NCBI GenBank assembly: GCA_965197675.1
Contig: OZ240221.1
Span: 310,001-374,000, forward strand
DNA length: 64,000 nucleotides
Direction of reading: 5' to 3'
Source of the DNA: G965197675 sp965197675
GTDB lineage: Bacteria > Chloroflexota > Dehalococcoidia > Plut-88900
Within the stretch, counting starts at the first letter, position 1. Each line of letters begins with the position of its first letter. Made by a program: the position numbers and the translations under genes. This document shows positions 44,801 to 52,590 of this stretch, one piece after another. The notes under the pieces were generated by a model that worked only from the letters and a program-made list of their open reading frames with translations, searched no databases and was not told where the DNA came from.

Positions 44801-45192
44801 ACGACGACCTTCTTGGCGCGAAGCTGCGCGGCCAACTGCCGCAAGGTTCTCTCGTCGGCGTTGGTGGGAGCGCCGACAGTGAGCTGCTGCCGAAGCTGTT
44901 CGGCCAACTGGACTCTCAGGCGGTGCGCCGTCTGGTTATCGATGCTAGAGGGCCTATCGACGAGACTCAAGGCATCCCTGAGGTCATCGTGAGGAAGGCG
45001 CTGCATCCCGATGAGTACGCGGCAAGGTCCGTCACCCGGCTGCCAACTGTCCACGTGTGGTGCGAGTCCGCCCCAGCCCCGCAGGTTGAAGTAGCCGACG
45101 CAGAAGTCCGCCCGTGACGACAGGTCCAAGGTCTCCCGCAACGCGGGCAGGAGACTGGTGTCAGACGCAAGGTTGTCAAAGATGCGCGGCAT
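41797..45192 (-). CDS. SNF2-type helicase with N-terminal PLD nuclease domain
   Basis: A 1131-residue protein. Residues 1-210 are phospholipase-D-like, with HPLHAKLYLLF and VGYLGSSNLTFAG as one HxK half-site. A two-lobed helicase follows: GDVVGLGKT (motif I), VVIDESHNL (motif II, DESH), LLSATPYNK (III) and QRAGRVDRIGQ (VI). The C-terminal 250 residues are unassigned. PLD-helicase plus PglX/Eco57I methyltransferase pairs form restriction-like modules related to DISARM-type defence. It lies 6 bases after the HTH regulator. Confidence 0.85.
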   Translation of the reverse strand: MPRIFDNLASDTSLLPALRETLDLSSRADFCVGYFNLRGWGGLAPHVDSWQPGDGPCRVLIGMQRLPHDDLRDALSLVDRPSSIDNQTAHRLRVQLAEQLRQQLTVGAPTNADERTLRQLAAQLRAKKVVVKLFLRHPLHAKLYLLFRNDPINPIVGYLGSSNLTFAGLAGQGELNVDVLDQDATVKLQQWFEDRWNDRYCVDITDELLQIIEESWAREALIPPYHVYLKMAYHLSHEARAGLAEFRIPKVFGDRLFDFQAAAVKIAAHHLNKRNGVLIGDVVGLGKTLMATAVARIFEDDYGLETLIICPKNLVPMWDDYVYQYQLRARVLSLSRVLGELPTLRRYRLVVIDESHNLRNREGRRYRAIQEYVRANESKCILLSATPYNKTYLDLSSQLRIFVEEDQDLGIRPERLLRDLGEVEFVRRHQAGLRTLGAFDFSEHADDWRDLMRLYLVRRTRSFIQDNYAETDQETGRKFLTYEDGTRSFFPTRVPKTVKFAIDDSNPNDQYAKLYSPKVVDIVKDLHLPRYGLGNYLLDNPETPPTKVEEGQTDDLSRAGKRLIGFCRTNLFKRLESSGAAFLQSVERHVLRNYVFLHAIKNGLPLPLGTQDAEMLDSRFTDEDVDQAKGALFDPDDDDQEEAVEKTGGSWTVGDFAARAAQIYGEYQGRYSRRFKWLRADLFKSSLESELQSDSNALLDVLQSYGDWDPANDAKLDALNSLLTETFPEQKVLVFSQFADTVDYLEAQLKNRGMADMAGVTGSSADPTDSAWRFSPDSNQRPGQGKPERELRVLVATDVLSEGQNLQDSHVVVNYDLPWAIIRLIQRAGRVDRIGQKAEEILCHSFLPAEGVERIIDLRGRVRERLRENAEVVGADEAFFEDEDHDQAIVNLYHERAGILDGDPEGDVDLASHAYQIWKNAIGEDPSVEKAVADLPDVVFSSRKHMPIAQRPEGVLVFMRTSDGNDALAYVDRKGQSITESQLEILSAAECRPDTPAQPHHESHHELVAEGVKHVVREEKRVGGQLGRPSGARFRTYTRLKAYADAIKGQLFDVDALHKAIDDIYRYPLRPSAVDTLNRQLRSGVSDDQLAEIVMSLREEDRLCLTGDAAAEAQEPQIICSLGLFDTEGDS

Positions 45193-45198
45193 GAACGT

Positions 45199-45435
45199 TT
45201 ACCCGTTATCCGGACTTTGAGCCAGTGTTGTCCTGCGACCTTGATGAGCCTTCTGCCTATTGCCACCCCCGGCCCTCACCCACTCGTCTACTTCCGAAAG
45301 CTGAAAGCGTAGGAGCCGCCCCACTTTGTGCGCTGGGAAGTCTTTTGAGTCAACCCAGCGGTATATGGAGTCCTTTCCTACGCTCAGGTGGGCAGCCACC
45401 TCTGTGATACCGACCCAGCCTTCTTCAGACGTCAT
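45199..45435 (-). CDS. HTH_17/MerR-like DNA-binding protein, probable operon regulator
   Basis: A 78-residue protein. GITEVAAHLSVGKDSIYRWV followed by AHKVGRLLRFQLSEVDEWV is the excisionase-type (HTH_17) winged helix. It is the first gene behind the promoter at 45480-45508, and two 12-base repeats lie in its leader. An autoregulator is the simplest reading; an excisionase acting with the nearby serine recombinase is the alternative. AAGGAG lies 10 bases before the ATG. Confidence 0.8.
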   Translation of the reverse strand: MTSEEGWVGITEVAAHLSVGKDSIYRWVDSKDFPAHKVGRLLRFQLSEVDEWVRAGGGNRQKAHQGRRTTLAQSPDNG

Positions 45436-45449
45436 GTCCTGCTAACTCC

Positions 45450-45481
45450 TTACAAAGAAAGCCTACAACTTACAATGAAAG
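45450..45481. promoter_or_regulatory. two 12-bp direct repeats, putative operator
   Basis: TTACAAAGAAAG (45450-45461) and TTACAATGAAAG (45470-45481) match at 11 of 12 bases and are spaced 20 bases apart, two turns of the helix. They lie between the -10 element and the first gene of the defence operon, a good place for repression. Confidence 0.55.
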
Positions 45482-45508
45482 TATAATTTTGCGGGTATCT
45501 ATCGTCAA
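45480..45508 (-). promoter_or_regulatory. sigma70-type promoter of the defence operon
   Basis: On the minus strand TTGACG (45503-45508) and TATACT (45480-45485) are separated by 17 bases. Transcription would start near 45473, about 38 bases before the first ATG at 45435. It is the only strong promoter candidate seen for the whole 45435-29397 gene run. Confidence 0.65.
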
Positions 45509-45676
45509 TCATCATCGACTCTAGAGAGCGGATAGCTCGATGCTAGACCTCCGTTTCAACCACCGTCAGCACTTGGGACGTGGTGATCGAGAATAGGTCT
45601 CCCTGATAAATCCCAATCTTCGTCGCCACTTGTGCGGTTGGGATATCCCTCCGCACCGATTGGTGCAGGCATGATC

Positions 45677-45706
45677 TTGACAACAGCTCGCCGATTCTTT
45701 CATGAT
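45677..45706 (+). promoter_or_regulatory. promoter of the RHH-recombinase operon
   Basis: A perfect TTGACA (45677-45682) is followed after 18 bases by CATGAT (45701-45706). The RHH gene starts 38 bases later. The remaining gap between this and the divergent promoter holds no gene. Confidence 0.5.
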
Positions 45707-45744
45707 AAGGGTAAGACCCCCTAGTACCCCGAAGGGCAATTCAC

Positions 45745-45942
45745 ATGCCAAGGAATAGGAAGACCATCACCTTCTCCATGCCGCCGGAGATGGAACAACA
45801 GCTCAGGCAGGTGGTCGAGGAAGAGGATCGCTCCGTGAGCCAGCTAATGCGCGAGGCGTTCCGTCTCTACCTCGAAGAGAGAGAATGGCGGATACAAGAA
45901 CGGATGCAGAGACGGCGCTCACGCCAGATCCCGCGGGAATAG
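45745..45942 (+). CDS. ribbon-helix-helix (CopG-like) protein
   Basis: A 65-residue RHH DNA-binding protein: strand KTITFSMPPEM, then helices QQLRQVVEEEDRSVSQLMRE and AFRLYLEER, with a basic tail. GAAGGG lies 8 bases before the ATG. It ends 11 bases before the recombinase start and is probably co-transcribed. It may regulate the recombinase or act as its directionality factor; it could also be an orphan antitoxin. Confidence 0.75.
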   Translation: MPRNRKTITFSMPPEMEQQLRQVVEEEDRSVSQLMREAFRLYLEEREWRIQERMQRRRSRQIPRE

Positions 45943-45953
45943 AGGAGGAACGG

Positions 45954-47636
45954 ATGAGCCAACTACACGACTACACGCCGGTGGCCCTCTACGCCAGGGT
46001 GTCCAGCGACCGGCAGGATGTGGACCTCTCAGTGGCTGCACAGCTGCGGGCACTCAGGGACCACGCCCGAAAGAACGACTACATGATTGTCCGCGAGTAC
46101 GTAGACGAGGCGGAGAGCGGACGGATCGCCGACAGGCCACAGTTCCGCAGGATGATTGACGAGGCCGCCAAGATCAACGCCCCCTTCCGGGAGATTCTGG
46201 TCTGGAAGTTCTCCAGGTTCACCCGAAAACGTGAGCACGCCGTCGCCTTCAAGTCCATGCTGAGGCGCAAGGGCATCCGCGTGGTATCCATCACGGAGCA
46301 AGCCGAGGATACCGCCACCGGCAGGCTCCTTGAGGCCATCATCGAAGGCGTGGACGAGTTCTACAGCGAAAATCTGGCCCAGGAAGTCACCAGGGGTATG
46401 CGGGAAGCTGCATCGAGGGGCTTTTGGATGTCCAGCGGGGCTCCCTTCGGCTACAACCGGGTGATGGTCAAGGATGGACCCAAGAAGAGACCCAAACTGG
46501 AGCCGGACCCCGATTCGTCCCAGGTCGTCAGGCGCATCTTTGACATGTCGGAGGCCGGAAAGTCGACGCTCGACATCGCCCGAACGCTCAACGACGAGGG
46601 CATCGCCAGTCCTAAGGGAAACCCCTGGGGCAAGACGACCCTCCACGCAATTCTCATCAACGAGACGTACACCGGAACATTGGTCTGGGGCTTGAACGCC
46701 AAGGACGGGGCCGACCCGGTGCGGGTGGACGATGCGTTTCCCACGATTGTTTCCAAAGCCCAGTTCAACCGTGTGGCCAAGCTGCTGCGCTCACGCGCCC
46801 CCAAGGTCGTCAACCCCCGCAGGGTTGCAAGTCCCTTCCTCCTCAGCGGGCTGGTCAAGTGCAAGGCCTGCAGGCGTGCACTGACCGGCCAGTACGCCAA
46901 GAGCGGCAAGTTTCCATATTACGTCTGTCAGACCCTCATGAAGCAGAGCAGCGGATCCTGCGACACCCCGAGGCTCAACGCTCGACGATTCGAGAACTTG
47001 GTCGTCGAAAAGATTCGCTCCAACATTCTCACCGAGGGAAACATCCGAGACCTGGTGAAGACCGTGGACGAGAAGATGGATAGAGTGGCCGCCGAGCAGC
47101 ACAAGAGGCTGGAGGCCATAGACGCGGAACTTGAGGATGTGAAGCGGCACCTTAGCCGCATCTGGCACTTCATCGGGGAGACCGACAATGTCGATATGGC
47201 CGACGCCGGAAACCACATCAGGGAACTCCGGAACCGGCAAGAGCTCCTTGAAGACGAGGCGGCGGCGGCCAGGGAGATTTTGACACAGCGCAGGTCTGTC
47301 CTGGACGACGTGAACACCATCGAGGCCTACGCCAAGGAAATGAGAGACTTCCTAAAGGACAGCGAACTGACCGAGCGCAAGGCCTTCATCCAGTCGTTCG
47401 TCAAGGAGATCGTCATCATGCCGGACGACGCCCTCCTCAGATACACCGTGCCTAGGCCAAGCGATAGCATTATTCCAGGGAAGGCGATTGAGAAGTTGGC
47501 CTTGAACGACCCGGTACTAGTTTCAGTGCACCGGAGTCCACCAACGTGTATGGAAGCTAGCACCGAGCCGTTAAGGGGCACCTTCTCGGTGACCCCTCCA
47601 GCTAAAAAACTGTCCTCGGGCATAGGCACGGTGTAG
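45954..47636 (+). CDS. large serine recombinase (integrase)
   Basis: About 560 residues in the usual order. The resolvase catalytic domain has ALYARVSSDRQ with Ser17 as nucleophile. A recombinase domain follows (GFWMSSGAPFGYNRV; LNDEGIASPKGNPWGKTT), then a zinc ribbon (KCKACRRALTGQYA), a long coiled coil and a C-terminal tail. The ATG at 45954 follows AGGAGG; a frame 23 codons longer overlaps the RHH gene. The last ~40 codons run into the antisense of a second recombinase. It probably drove integration of the surrounding island. Confidence 0.88.
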   Translation: MSQLHDYTPVALYARVSSDRQDVDLSVAAQLRALRDHARKNDYMIVREYVDEAESGRIADRPQFRRMIDEAAKINAPFREILVWKFSRFTRKREHAVAFKSMLRRKGIRVVSITEQAEDTATGRLLEAIIEGVDEFYSENLAQEVTRGMREAASRGFWMSSGAPFGYNRVMVKDGPKKRPKLEPDPDSSQVVRRIFDMSEAGKSTLDIARTLNDEGIASPKGNPWGKTTLHAILINETYTGTLVWGLNAKDGADPVRVDDAFPTIVSKAQFNRVAKLLRSRAPKVVNPRRVASPFLLSGLVKCKACRRALTGQYAKSGKFPYYVCQTLMKQSSGSCDTPRLNARRFENLVVEKIRSNILTEGNIRDLVKTVDEKMDRVAAEQHKRLEAIDAELEDVKRHLSRIWHFIGETDNVDMADAGNHIRELRNRQELLEDEAAAAREILTQRRSVLDDVNTIEAYAKEMRDFLKDSELTERKAFIQSFVKEIVIMPDDALLRYTVPRPSDSIIPGKAIEKLALNDPVLVSVHRSPPTCMEASTEPLRGTFSVTPPAKKLSSGIGTV

Positions 47637-48660
47637 CGCATCAGGGCGTTGTCGGGCATGACGATGACCTCTTTGACGAAGGACTCGATGAAGGTCCTGC
47701 GCTCGGTAAGCTCACTCTCCTTCAGGAACGCGCTCATGTCCTGGGCGTAGGCGGCGATGGTGTTCACGTCGTCGAGGACATTCCGGCGCTGGGCCAGGGC
47801 CGCCCTCGCCTGGTCAGCGGAATACTCAAGGCGCTCCTGCCGCTCCCGGTGCTGGCGTATGCGAGGGGTGAAGTCGGCCATTTCTACCTCGGTGGTCTCC
47901 ACGAGGTTGTAGATCGTATCCAGCCTGCGGCGCACGTCGGCAAGCTCCTTCTCGATGGTCTGCAGCTTCTTGCGCTGATCTCCGGCCACACCGTCCATCT
48001 GCTCGTCCACGACCTTCACCAGGGCGCGGATGTTGCCGTCGGTGAGGATGTTGGAGCGAATCTTGGTGACGACCATCTCCTCGAAGCGTCGGGCTGCGAG
48101 GCGGGGAGTCTTGCAGGCTTCCTTGCCCTGCTTCATGAGCGACTGGCAGACGTAGTAGGGGAACTGGCCGCTCTTGGAGTACTGGCCGGTGAGCGCCCGG
48201 TTGCAGGTCTTGCACTTGACCAGCCCGCTGAGCAGGAAGGAGCTTCCGACCCGTCTGGGGTTGACGACCTTGGGGGCGCGGCGGCGCAGCTGCCGGTTGA
48301 CGCGGCGGAACCGGGTCTTGGAGACGATGGCGGGGAACGCCTTCTCCACCCGCACGGGGTCGGCCCCGTCCTTTGCGTTGGCGCCCCAGACCAGAGTCCC
48401 CGTGTACGCCTCGTTGGTGAGAACCTTGTGGATGCTGGTCTTGCCCCAGACCTTCCCTGCGGGGCTGGCGATGCCCTCGTCGTTCAGGGTCTTGGAGATT
48501 TCGAGGATGCTCTTACCCTGGAGCCCCCTGTCGAAGATGCGGCGGACCACAGCGTCGGCGGGCGGGTCCACGTCCAGCTTGTAGCCGTAGGGGGCGTGGG
48601 TGGTCACCCAGAAGCCTCTCGACGCGACCTCCCGCATCTGGCGGGTGAGGGAGGCGTTGG
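47327..48660 (-). pseudogene. second serine recombinase, catalytic domain missing
   Basis: Clear recombinase from LTRQMREVASRGFWV onward: recombinase domain (LNDEGIASPAGKVWGKTS), zinc ribbon (KCKTCNRALTGQYS), coiled coil and tail (VIVMPDNALMRYTVP). It is similar but not identical to the neighbour at 45954. The first ~140 residues, including the catalytic Ser, are gone; upstream of about 48655 the frame enters unrelated DNA. The 3' end overlaps the convergent intact copy. Inactive alone. Confidence 0.8.
47505..47572. repeat. 68-bp imperfect palindrome between convergent recombinases
   Basis: The two halves (34 bases each, axis at 47538/47539) match at about 22 of 34 positions as inverted repeats. 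Each half encodes the same tail motif of one recombinase (NDPVLVSVH on plus, NGSVLASIH on minus). The symmetry may only reflect homologous gene ends meeting, or mark an attachment or crossover site. Confidence 0.5.
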
Positions 48661-48689
48661 AGCGCGGGCTACAGTCGGGGACAGGCTCG

Positions 48690-48977
48690 GCGGCGGCCCG
48701 GCAGCGGGAGCGCAACGAAGCCCTGGAGGGTCGCATCGAGGAGTTGGAGGGGAAGCTCCGAAGCGGGCTCGACGAGGTTAAGGCAGCCGTCGCAGGAGAG
48801 GTTAAGGCGATGCTGGAGGAGCAAGCCAAGTCCCTGCGGCAGTTGGAGCGGTGGCTGGCGCGATTGGAGGCGGGAACGGTCGCGCAAGACTGGATGGAGA
48901 GGACGTCATCCGGCGGACCGGAGCCTGAGCAACCGAAGCGCAGGTACGTGCCCCCCGGCCGTATCCTCAGCTGGTGA
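48690..48977 (+). pseudogene. coiled-coil protein fragment
   Basis: A plus-strand frame reads ERNEALEGRIEELEGKLRSG and continues as a heptad-rich coiled coil to a natural stop (VPPGRILSW). No start or upstream partner exists: its 5' side abuts the cut recombinase. Probably the 3' end of a gene whose beginning was lost at the 48660 junction. Confidence 0.5.
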
Positions 48978-48997
48978 CCCTGGAAGCTGAACCCGAC

Positions 48998-49347
48998 CAA
49001 GACCTGAGTGTCGGCATCACGTAACGCGCGCATGGGCGGATGGATCCCCTCTCCAAAGTGAGCCAGGACCTGGGCGTCGAGTCTGTCGTTCTTAGCCAGT
49101 TGGCCTGTCGACTTGGCGAAATCACGCACTTGGCGGGGACTGACCACCGCCACTGGCAGTGATGCCGCAGCCAGGGCCGCCACTAATGTAAGCTCTAGGC
49201 CACCGGTAGCTTCCAGTATCACCGCGGCCGGCTCCAATCCCTGCAACCTGGCAACCAGTTTCTCCACCTCTGACCTGTTGGACGTACGGCGATATCCACC
49301 CGGTCTTTAGCAACGTCGATGCCGATGTATGTGGGTCCTCGTTTCAT
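48998..49347 (-). mobile_element. IS110-family transposase, 5' remnant
   Basis: Starts at the ATG at 49347 behind GGAGG, reading MKRGPTYIGIDVAKDRVDIA, the DEDD-type start of IS110 transposases. After a frameshift near 49286 it continues VARLQGLEPAAVILEATGG and KNDRLDAQVLAHFGEGI with the next catalytic residues. It breaks off near 49000. The Ser-containing C-terminal half is absent. Confidence 0.8.
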
Positions 49348-49560
49348 CTTCACCTCCTCTGCTGTGCTAGCTCGGCCTTGCAAGATGCGGGCTTGATCAG
49401 CCCGGGCAACCGTTCGAGCTATCTCAGGGATGAGTGCGGCGACCCTCGCTTTTCGGCGGCCTACCATGACCAAAGTTCGGTCGGTCTGCCGCACTCGGAA
49501 TAGCCCTCTAAGCGAATTCTCCCATATAGCCAAAGATACAAGTTCGCAGTAGAGACTGTC
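49348..49560 (-). other. non-coding leader of the IS110 remnant
   Basis: About 200 bases upstream of the transposase start have no coding signal. In IS110 elements the non-coding end next to the transposase start encodes the bridge RNA that picks donor and target sites. A remnant of that RNA gene may lie here; no structure was verified. Confidence 0.3.
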
Positions 49561-49631
49561 TCAAGAGTCTGCTGGCCGGAGAAAAATGGTGAATCTACAG
49601 CTCTAATGTGGATGAATCCGAACCTGCACCC

Positions 49632-49685
49632 GCTCGTCCCCGTATCAAGTACGGGGCAGGCTCTGAGCCTGTCAAAAGACGAAAA
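49632..49685. repeat. second copy of the intergenic composite repeat
   Basis: CCCCGTATCAAGTACGGGG (49638-49656) forms a hairpin with 7-base arms. CTGAGCCTGTCAAAAG follows at once. Both units correspond to those at 12340-12535. They are short, non-coding and intergenic. Confidence 0.5.
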
Positions 49686-49807
49686 TCCAAAGCTCCGGGG
49701 ATTTATGAGACAGTCTCAGTACGGTACGTGTCCGACCCTGCAGACTGGAACACCGCTCGTTCCCATGCTAAACTTCGACTCGCAGCATGTTCGGGAGGTG
49801 CGCAGAG

Positions 49808-50188
49808 TTGGCGAAGAGCAACGACGAGGAAAAGGAGACTGGAGACAAGGGTAGCCCCGGTATATTGGGTAGAGTGGGGGCGGCGGCTGGTGCTGCCAAG
49901 CAGAGTGTGCGACGTTCCGCCGAGGTAATGTCTGGCGCAGGCATACGCCGGTTCGAGGAGTTCACGGATGCAGCCACCACGGCTGTCATTGGCGTGCATC
50001 GGGACCAGACCGAGCTGCGGGAGCAGCTTGCCCGCACGGAGCAGTCGGTCCATGCTCTGCAGCAGGAACACACTACACGAAGGGGCAATACAGAGCGGGT
50101 GAAGCAGAGCCCGTCTCCATGGGTTATCGCATCGGGGGCTGTGTCCGTCGTAGCGCTGGCATTGAGCATCGTAGCATTGCTCCTGTGA
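49808..50188 (+). CDS. coiled-coil protein with C-terminal membrane helix
   Basis: About 126 residues: a charged start, a helical middle (HRDQTELREQLARTEQSVHA) and a C-terminal membrane span (VIASGAVSVVALALSIVALL). A TTG start at 49808 is favoured because GGGAGG lies upstream; an ATG at 49787 has no site. It ends 4 bases before the next gene. Function unknown. Confidence 0.55.
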   Translation: MAKSNDEEKETGDKGSPGILGRVGAAAGAAKQSVRRSAEVMSGAGIRRFEEFTDAATTAVIGVHRDQTELREQLARTEQSVHALQQEHTTRRGNTERVKQSPSPWVIASGAVSVVALALSIVALLL

Positions 50189-50192
50189 GGCT

Positions 50193-51158
50193 GTGTCGAT
50201 GGGATATGAACAGCTTGCAGCGCTCGCAGAGTCATATCCGCCCCAGAAGCGGGAATCGCTCCAGGAGTTGGCCCAGGAACACAGGAGTCGCGACGAGCGG
50301 CAGGTCCTCGACATAGCCGCGTTAGCCACCGACGTATCGCTCGACAGGATCACTAACCTGGGACTTGAGCCCGACGCCGACCCACAGATTCTGGAGGCCT
50401 TCAAGCTTCAGTACCCCAAAGTCAGCATGGAGTCCATTGTAGGCTTATCTGAAGAGCGACTCGGCGGTCTGGCCAACGGAGTCAAGGGCAAGTACTTCGA
50501 GGTTCTCGTACGCGACCGCCTCAACGCTGGAGAGCGTGTCGGCGAACTCCAGTTGGAGCCCGGGCAAGTCGCCAAGCTCGCAGAGTCGGCGACGCAGTCG
50601 GGGTGAGACCTGAAGATAGTGAACGAAGACGGGTCTGTATCCGAGGAGATCCAGCTCAAGGCTACGGAGTCCATGGCGTACGTCAAGAAAGCCCTGGAAA
50701 GGTACCCGGACATCCGGGTCGCCACGACCTCGGAGATCGATGACGCGCGCGACGAAATCCTCGATACCGGCATCTCCGATCAACAGTTGGAACGCGTGAC
50801 GGAGGCCCAGCTGAATGAGCTCAGCGAGGATACGGTCGAAGACCTTCTCGACAAGGGCGCAGAAGCGGCCTTCGACTCCATCCCCTTCGTGACTATCGCC
50901 ATGACCGGGGTCATGGAGGGTAGGAACGTTCTGATGGGGCGCTCCACCTTCCGGGAGTCGCTGCGCCAGGGAGCCAAGCGAATCAGCAGGGCCACAGTAT
51001 ACGACGCTATAGGGACGCTCCTAGCGCCCACCGGCGTCGCCGTCCCAGCCGTCATGGGACTTAGGATGGCTGGGACACGACTCGCTGGCCGAATCGCCCT
51101 GGGTGACCGGATGGAGTCGAGGGCGGAGGAGATGAGGCGGCTGACAGCGCAGACATAG
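50193..51158 (+). pseudogene. putative PD-(D/E)xK-like protein with in-frame TGA
   Basis: A 321-codon frame interrupted once by TGA at 50604-50606, in ATQSG-stop-DLKIVNEDG. The same frame continues unbroken on both sides, and Trp (TGG) would fit. The part around the stop (GKYFEVLVRDRLNAG, then EEIQLKATES) resembles a PD-(D/E)xK nuclease core with a Glu-x-Gln-x-Lys motif. The C-terminus is hydrophobic (SIPFVTIAMTGV; LLAPTGVAVPAVMG). The first start is GTG at 50193 or ATG at 50199. Nuclease function is a weak inference. Confidence 0.55.
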
Positions 51159-51179
51159 CACCTCTCGCCAGCGTGAGCA

Positions 51180-52520
51180 TTAGCGGGGCGCTGGACGCGC
51201 ATTCGTAAGGCGCAGGAGCAGGTACCCCACGACGCCCGCCAGGAGAGACCCGCCGAACACCCCCATCTTCGCCTGGTCCACGAGGGCAGAACCGTCGAAG
51301 GCAATGTCGGAGATGAAGATTGCGACGGTGAAGCCTATCCCCGCCAGAAATCCCACGCCCAGCACCTGCCTCCAGGTCACCGCCGAAGGCAGCCTGCCTA
51401 TGCCCAGCCGCACGGCCAGCCAGGACATGCCCAGGATGCCGATGGGTTTCCCCACCAGGAGCGCAACCGCTATGCCCAGGGTGATGGAGCTTCCGATGGC
51501 ATCGGACAGGGTGTCCGCATTGAAGACCACGCCCGCATTGGCCAGCGCAAATAGGGGAAGAACTACGAAGCTGACCCACGGGTGAACTATCCCCTCGAGG
51601 CGCTCCATAGGGCCCTCAGTGCCGCGGCTCAGCATTTCGATCTGCTCCGCTATGGTCTGCGCCTTTTCCTCGTCCTGGTTAGCCATCGCCAGCCTGAAGT
51701 CGTGGAGCAGATCCTCCACAGCGGCGGCATAGCTCTCGCGCCGGAGATACGGCTCGGACGGCACGATGGCCGCGAGCAGGACTCCGGCCAGGGTGGAGTG
51801 GATGCCGGACTCCAGGAAGAACTGCCACATCACCACGCTCAGTATGACATAGAAGCCCGAAGAGCCGACGCCGAGGCGGATGCTCCCGGCGATGACGGCG
51901 AACAACCCGATGCCCAGGCCGAGGTTCGTCCAGTGAATCGCCTCGGTGTAGAAGATAGCGATGACAGCGATCGCCCCCAAGTCGTCGACGACGGCCAGGC
52001 CCAGGAGGAACACCCGCAGCTCGGACGGCAGCCTCCTCCCCAGCAGTGCGAGCACGCCCAGAGCGAAGGCTATGTCCGTCGCCATGGGGATGCCCCAGCC
52101 GACGGCGCCCCCACCCGACCCGTTGAAGATCAGGTATGTCAGTGCTGGCGTCGCCATGCCGCCAAAGGCCGCGACGACCGGCATCACGGCCTTTCGGAAG
52201 CTGGACAGCTCGCCGTGCAGCAGCTCCCGCTTTATCTCCAGTCCGACTAGGAAGAAGAAGACGGCCATCAGGCCCTCGTTCACCAGATGCTGGAGACTCT
52301 CCGAGATGTCAAAGATGTGGATGTCGAAGGAGATGTGGATGTGCCAGAAGTCGTAGTAGGAGTCAGACCATGGCGAGTTGGCCCAGCCAATGGCGGCCGC
52401 CGCGGCGAGCAGCAGGATGCCCGCGCTCACCTCCTCGGTGTGAATGAACGACTGCAGAGGGCCGCGTACCGCCCTGACGAGGTAGGCCTCCCTCAAGCCC
52501 TTGGGTCTCTCACGCTTCAT
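51180..52520 (-). CDS. nhaA: Na+/H+ antiporter NhaA
   Basis: A ~446-residue membrane antiporter that exports Na+ for H+. The NhaA pattern is clear: EVSAGILLLAAAAAIGWANS at the N-terminus; FFLVGLEIKRELLHGELS; GIPMATDIAFALGVLALLG; and FLLGLAVVDDLGAI, whose paired Asp bind the ion. The ATG at 52520 with GAAGGAC upstream is preferred; a GTG at 52559 is possible. A long cytoplasmic loop (residues 275-310) is present. It stands alone at the right edge of the accessory region. Confidence 0.92.
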   Translation of the reverse strand: MKRERPKGLREAYLVRAVRGPLQSFIHTEEVSAGILLLAAAAAIGWANSPWSDSYYDFWHIHISFDIHIFDISESLQHLVNEGLMAVFFFLVGLEIKRELLHGELSSFRKAVMPVVAAFGGMATPALTYLIFNGSGGGAVGWGIPMATDIAFALGVLALLGRRLPSELRVFLLGLAVVDDLGAIAVIAIFYTEAIHWTNLGLGIGLFAVIAGSIRLGVGSSGFYVILSVVMWQFFLESGIHSTLAGVLLAAIVPSEPYLRRESYAAAVEDLLHDFRLAMANQDEEKAQTIAEQIEMLSRGTEGPMERLEGIVHPWVSFVVLPLFALANAGVVFNADTLSDAIGSSITLGIAVALLVGKPIGILGMSWLAVRLGIGRLPSAVTWRQVLGVGFLAGIGFTVAIFISDIAFDGSALVDQAKMGVFGGSLLAGVVGYLLLRLTNARPAPR

Positions 52521-52590
52521 GTCCTTCATCAACGGCGCCTCGAAAACGTCCTGGCACACGCGTCCCGGCGGCGGGGAAAAGCCGATGGTG

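Noticed and set aside
44083..45117. Plus-strand frame of 344 codons opposite the helicase
   Set aside because: Mirror of the helicase codon pattern; no motif, while the minus strand has all helicase motifs.
29397..45435. Complete DISARM or BREX system
   Set aside because: A PglX-type methyltransferase and a helicase are present, but DrmA/DrmB, PglZ, BrxC and the other defining genes are not, so neither name is applied.
49219..49533. 104-codon minus-strand frame extending upstream of the IS110 start
   Set aside because: Coding similarity begins only at the ATG at 49347, which has its own GGAGG site; the upstream part is probably the non-coding element end.
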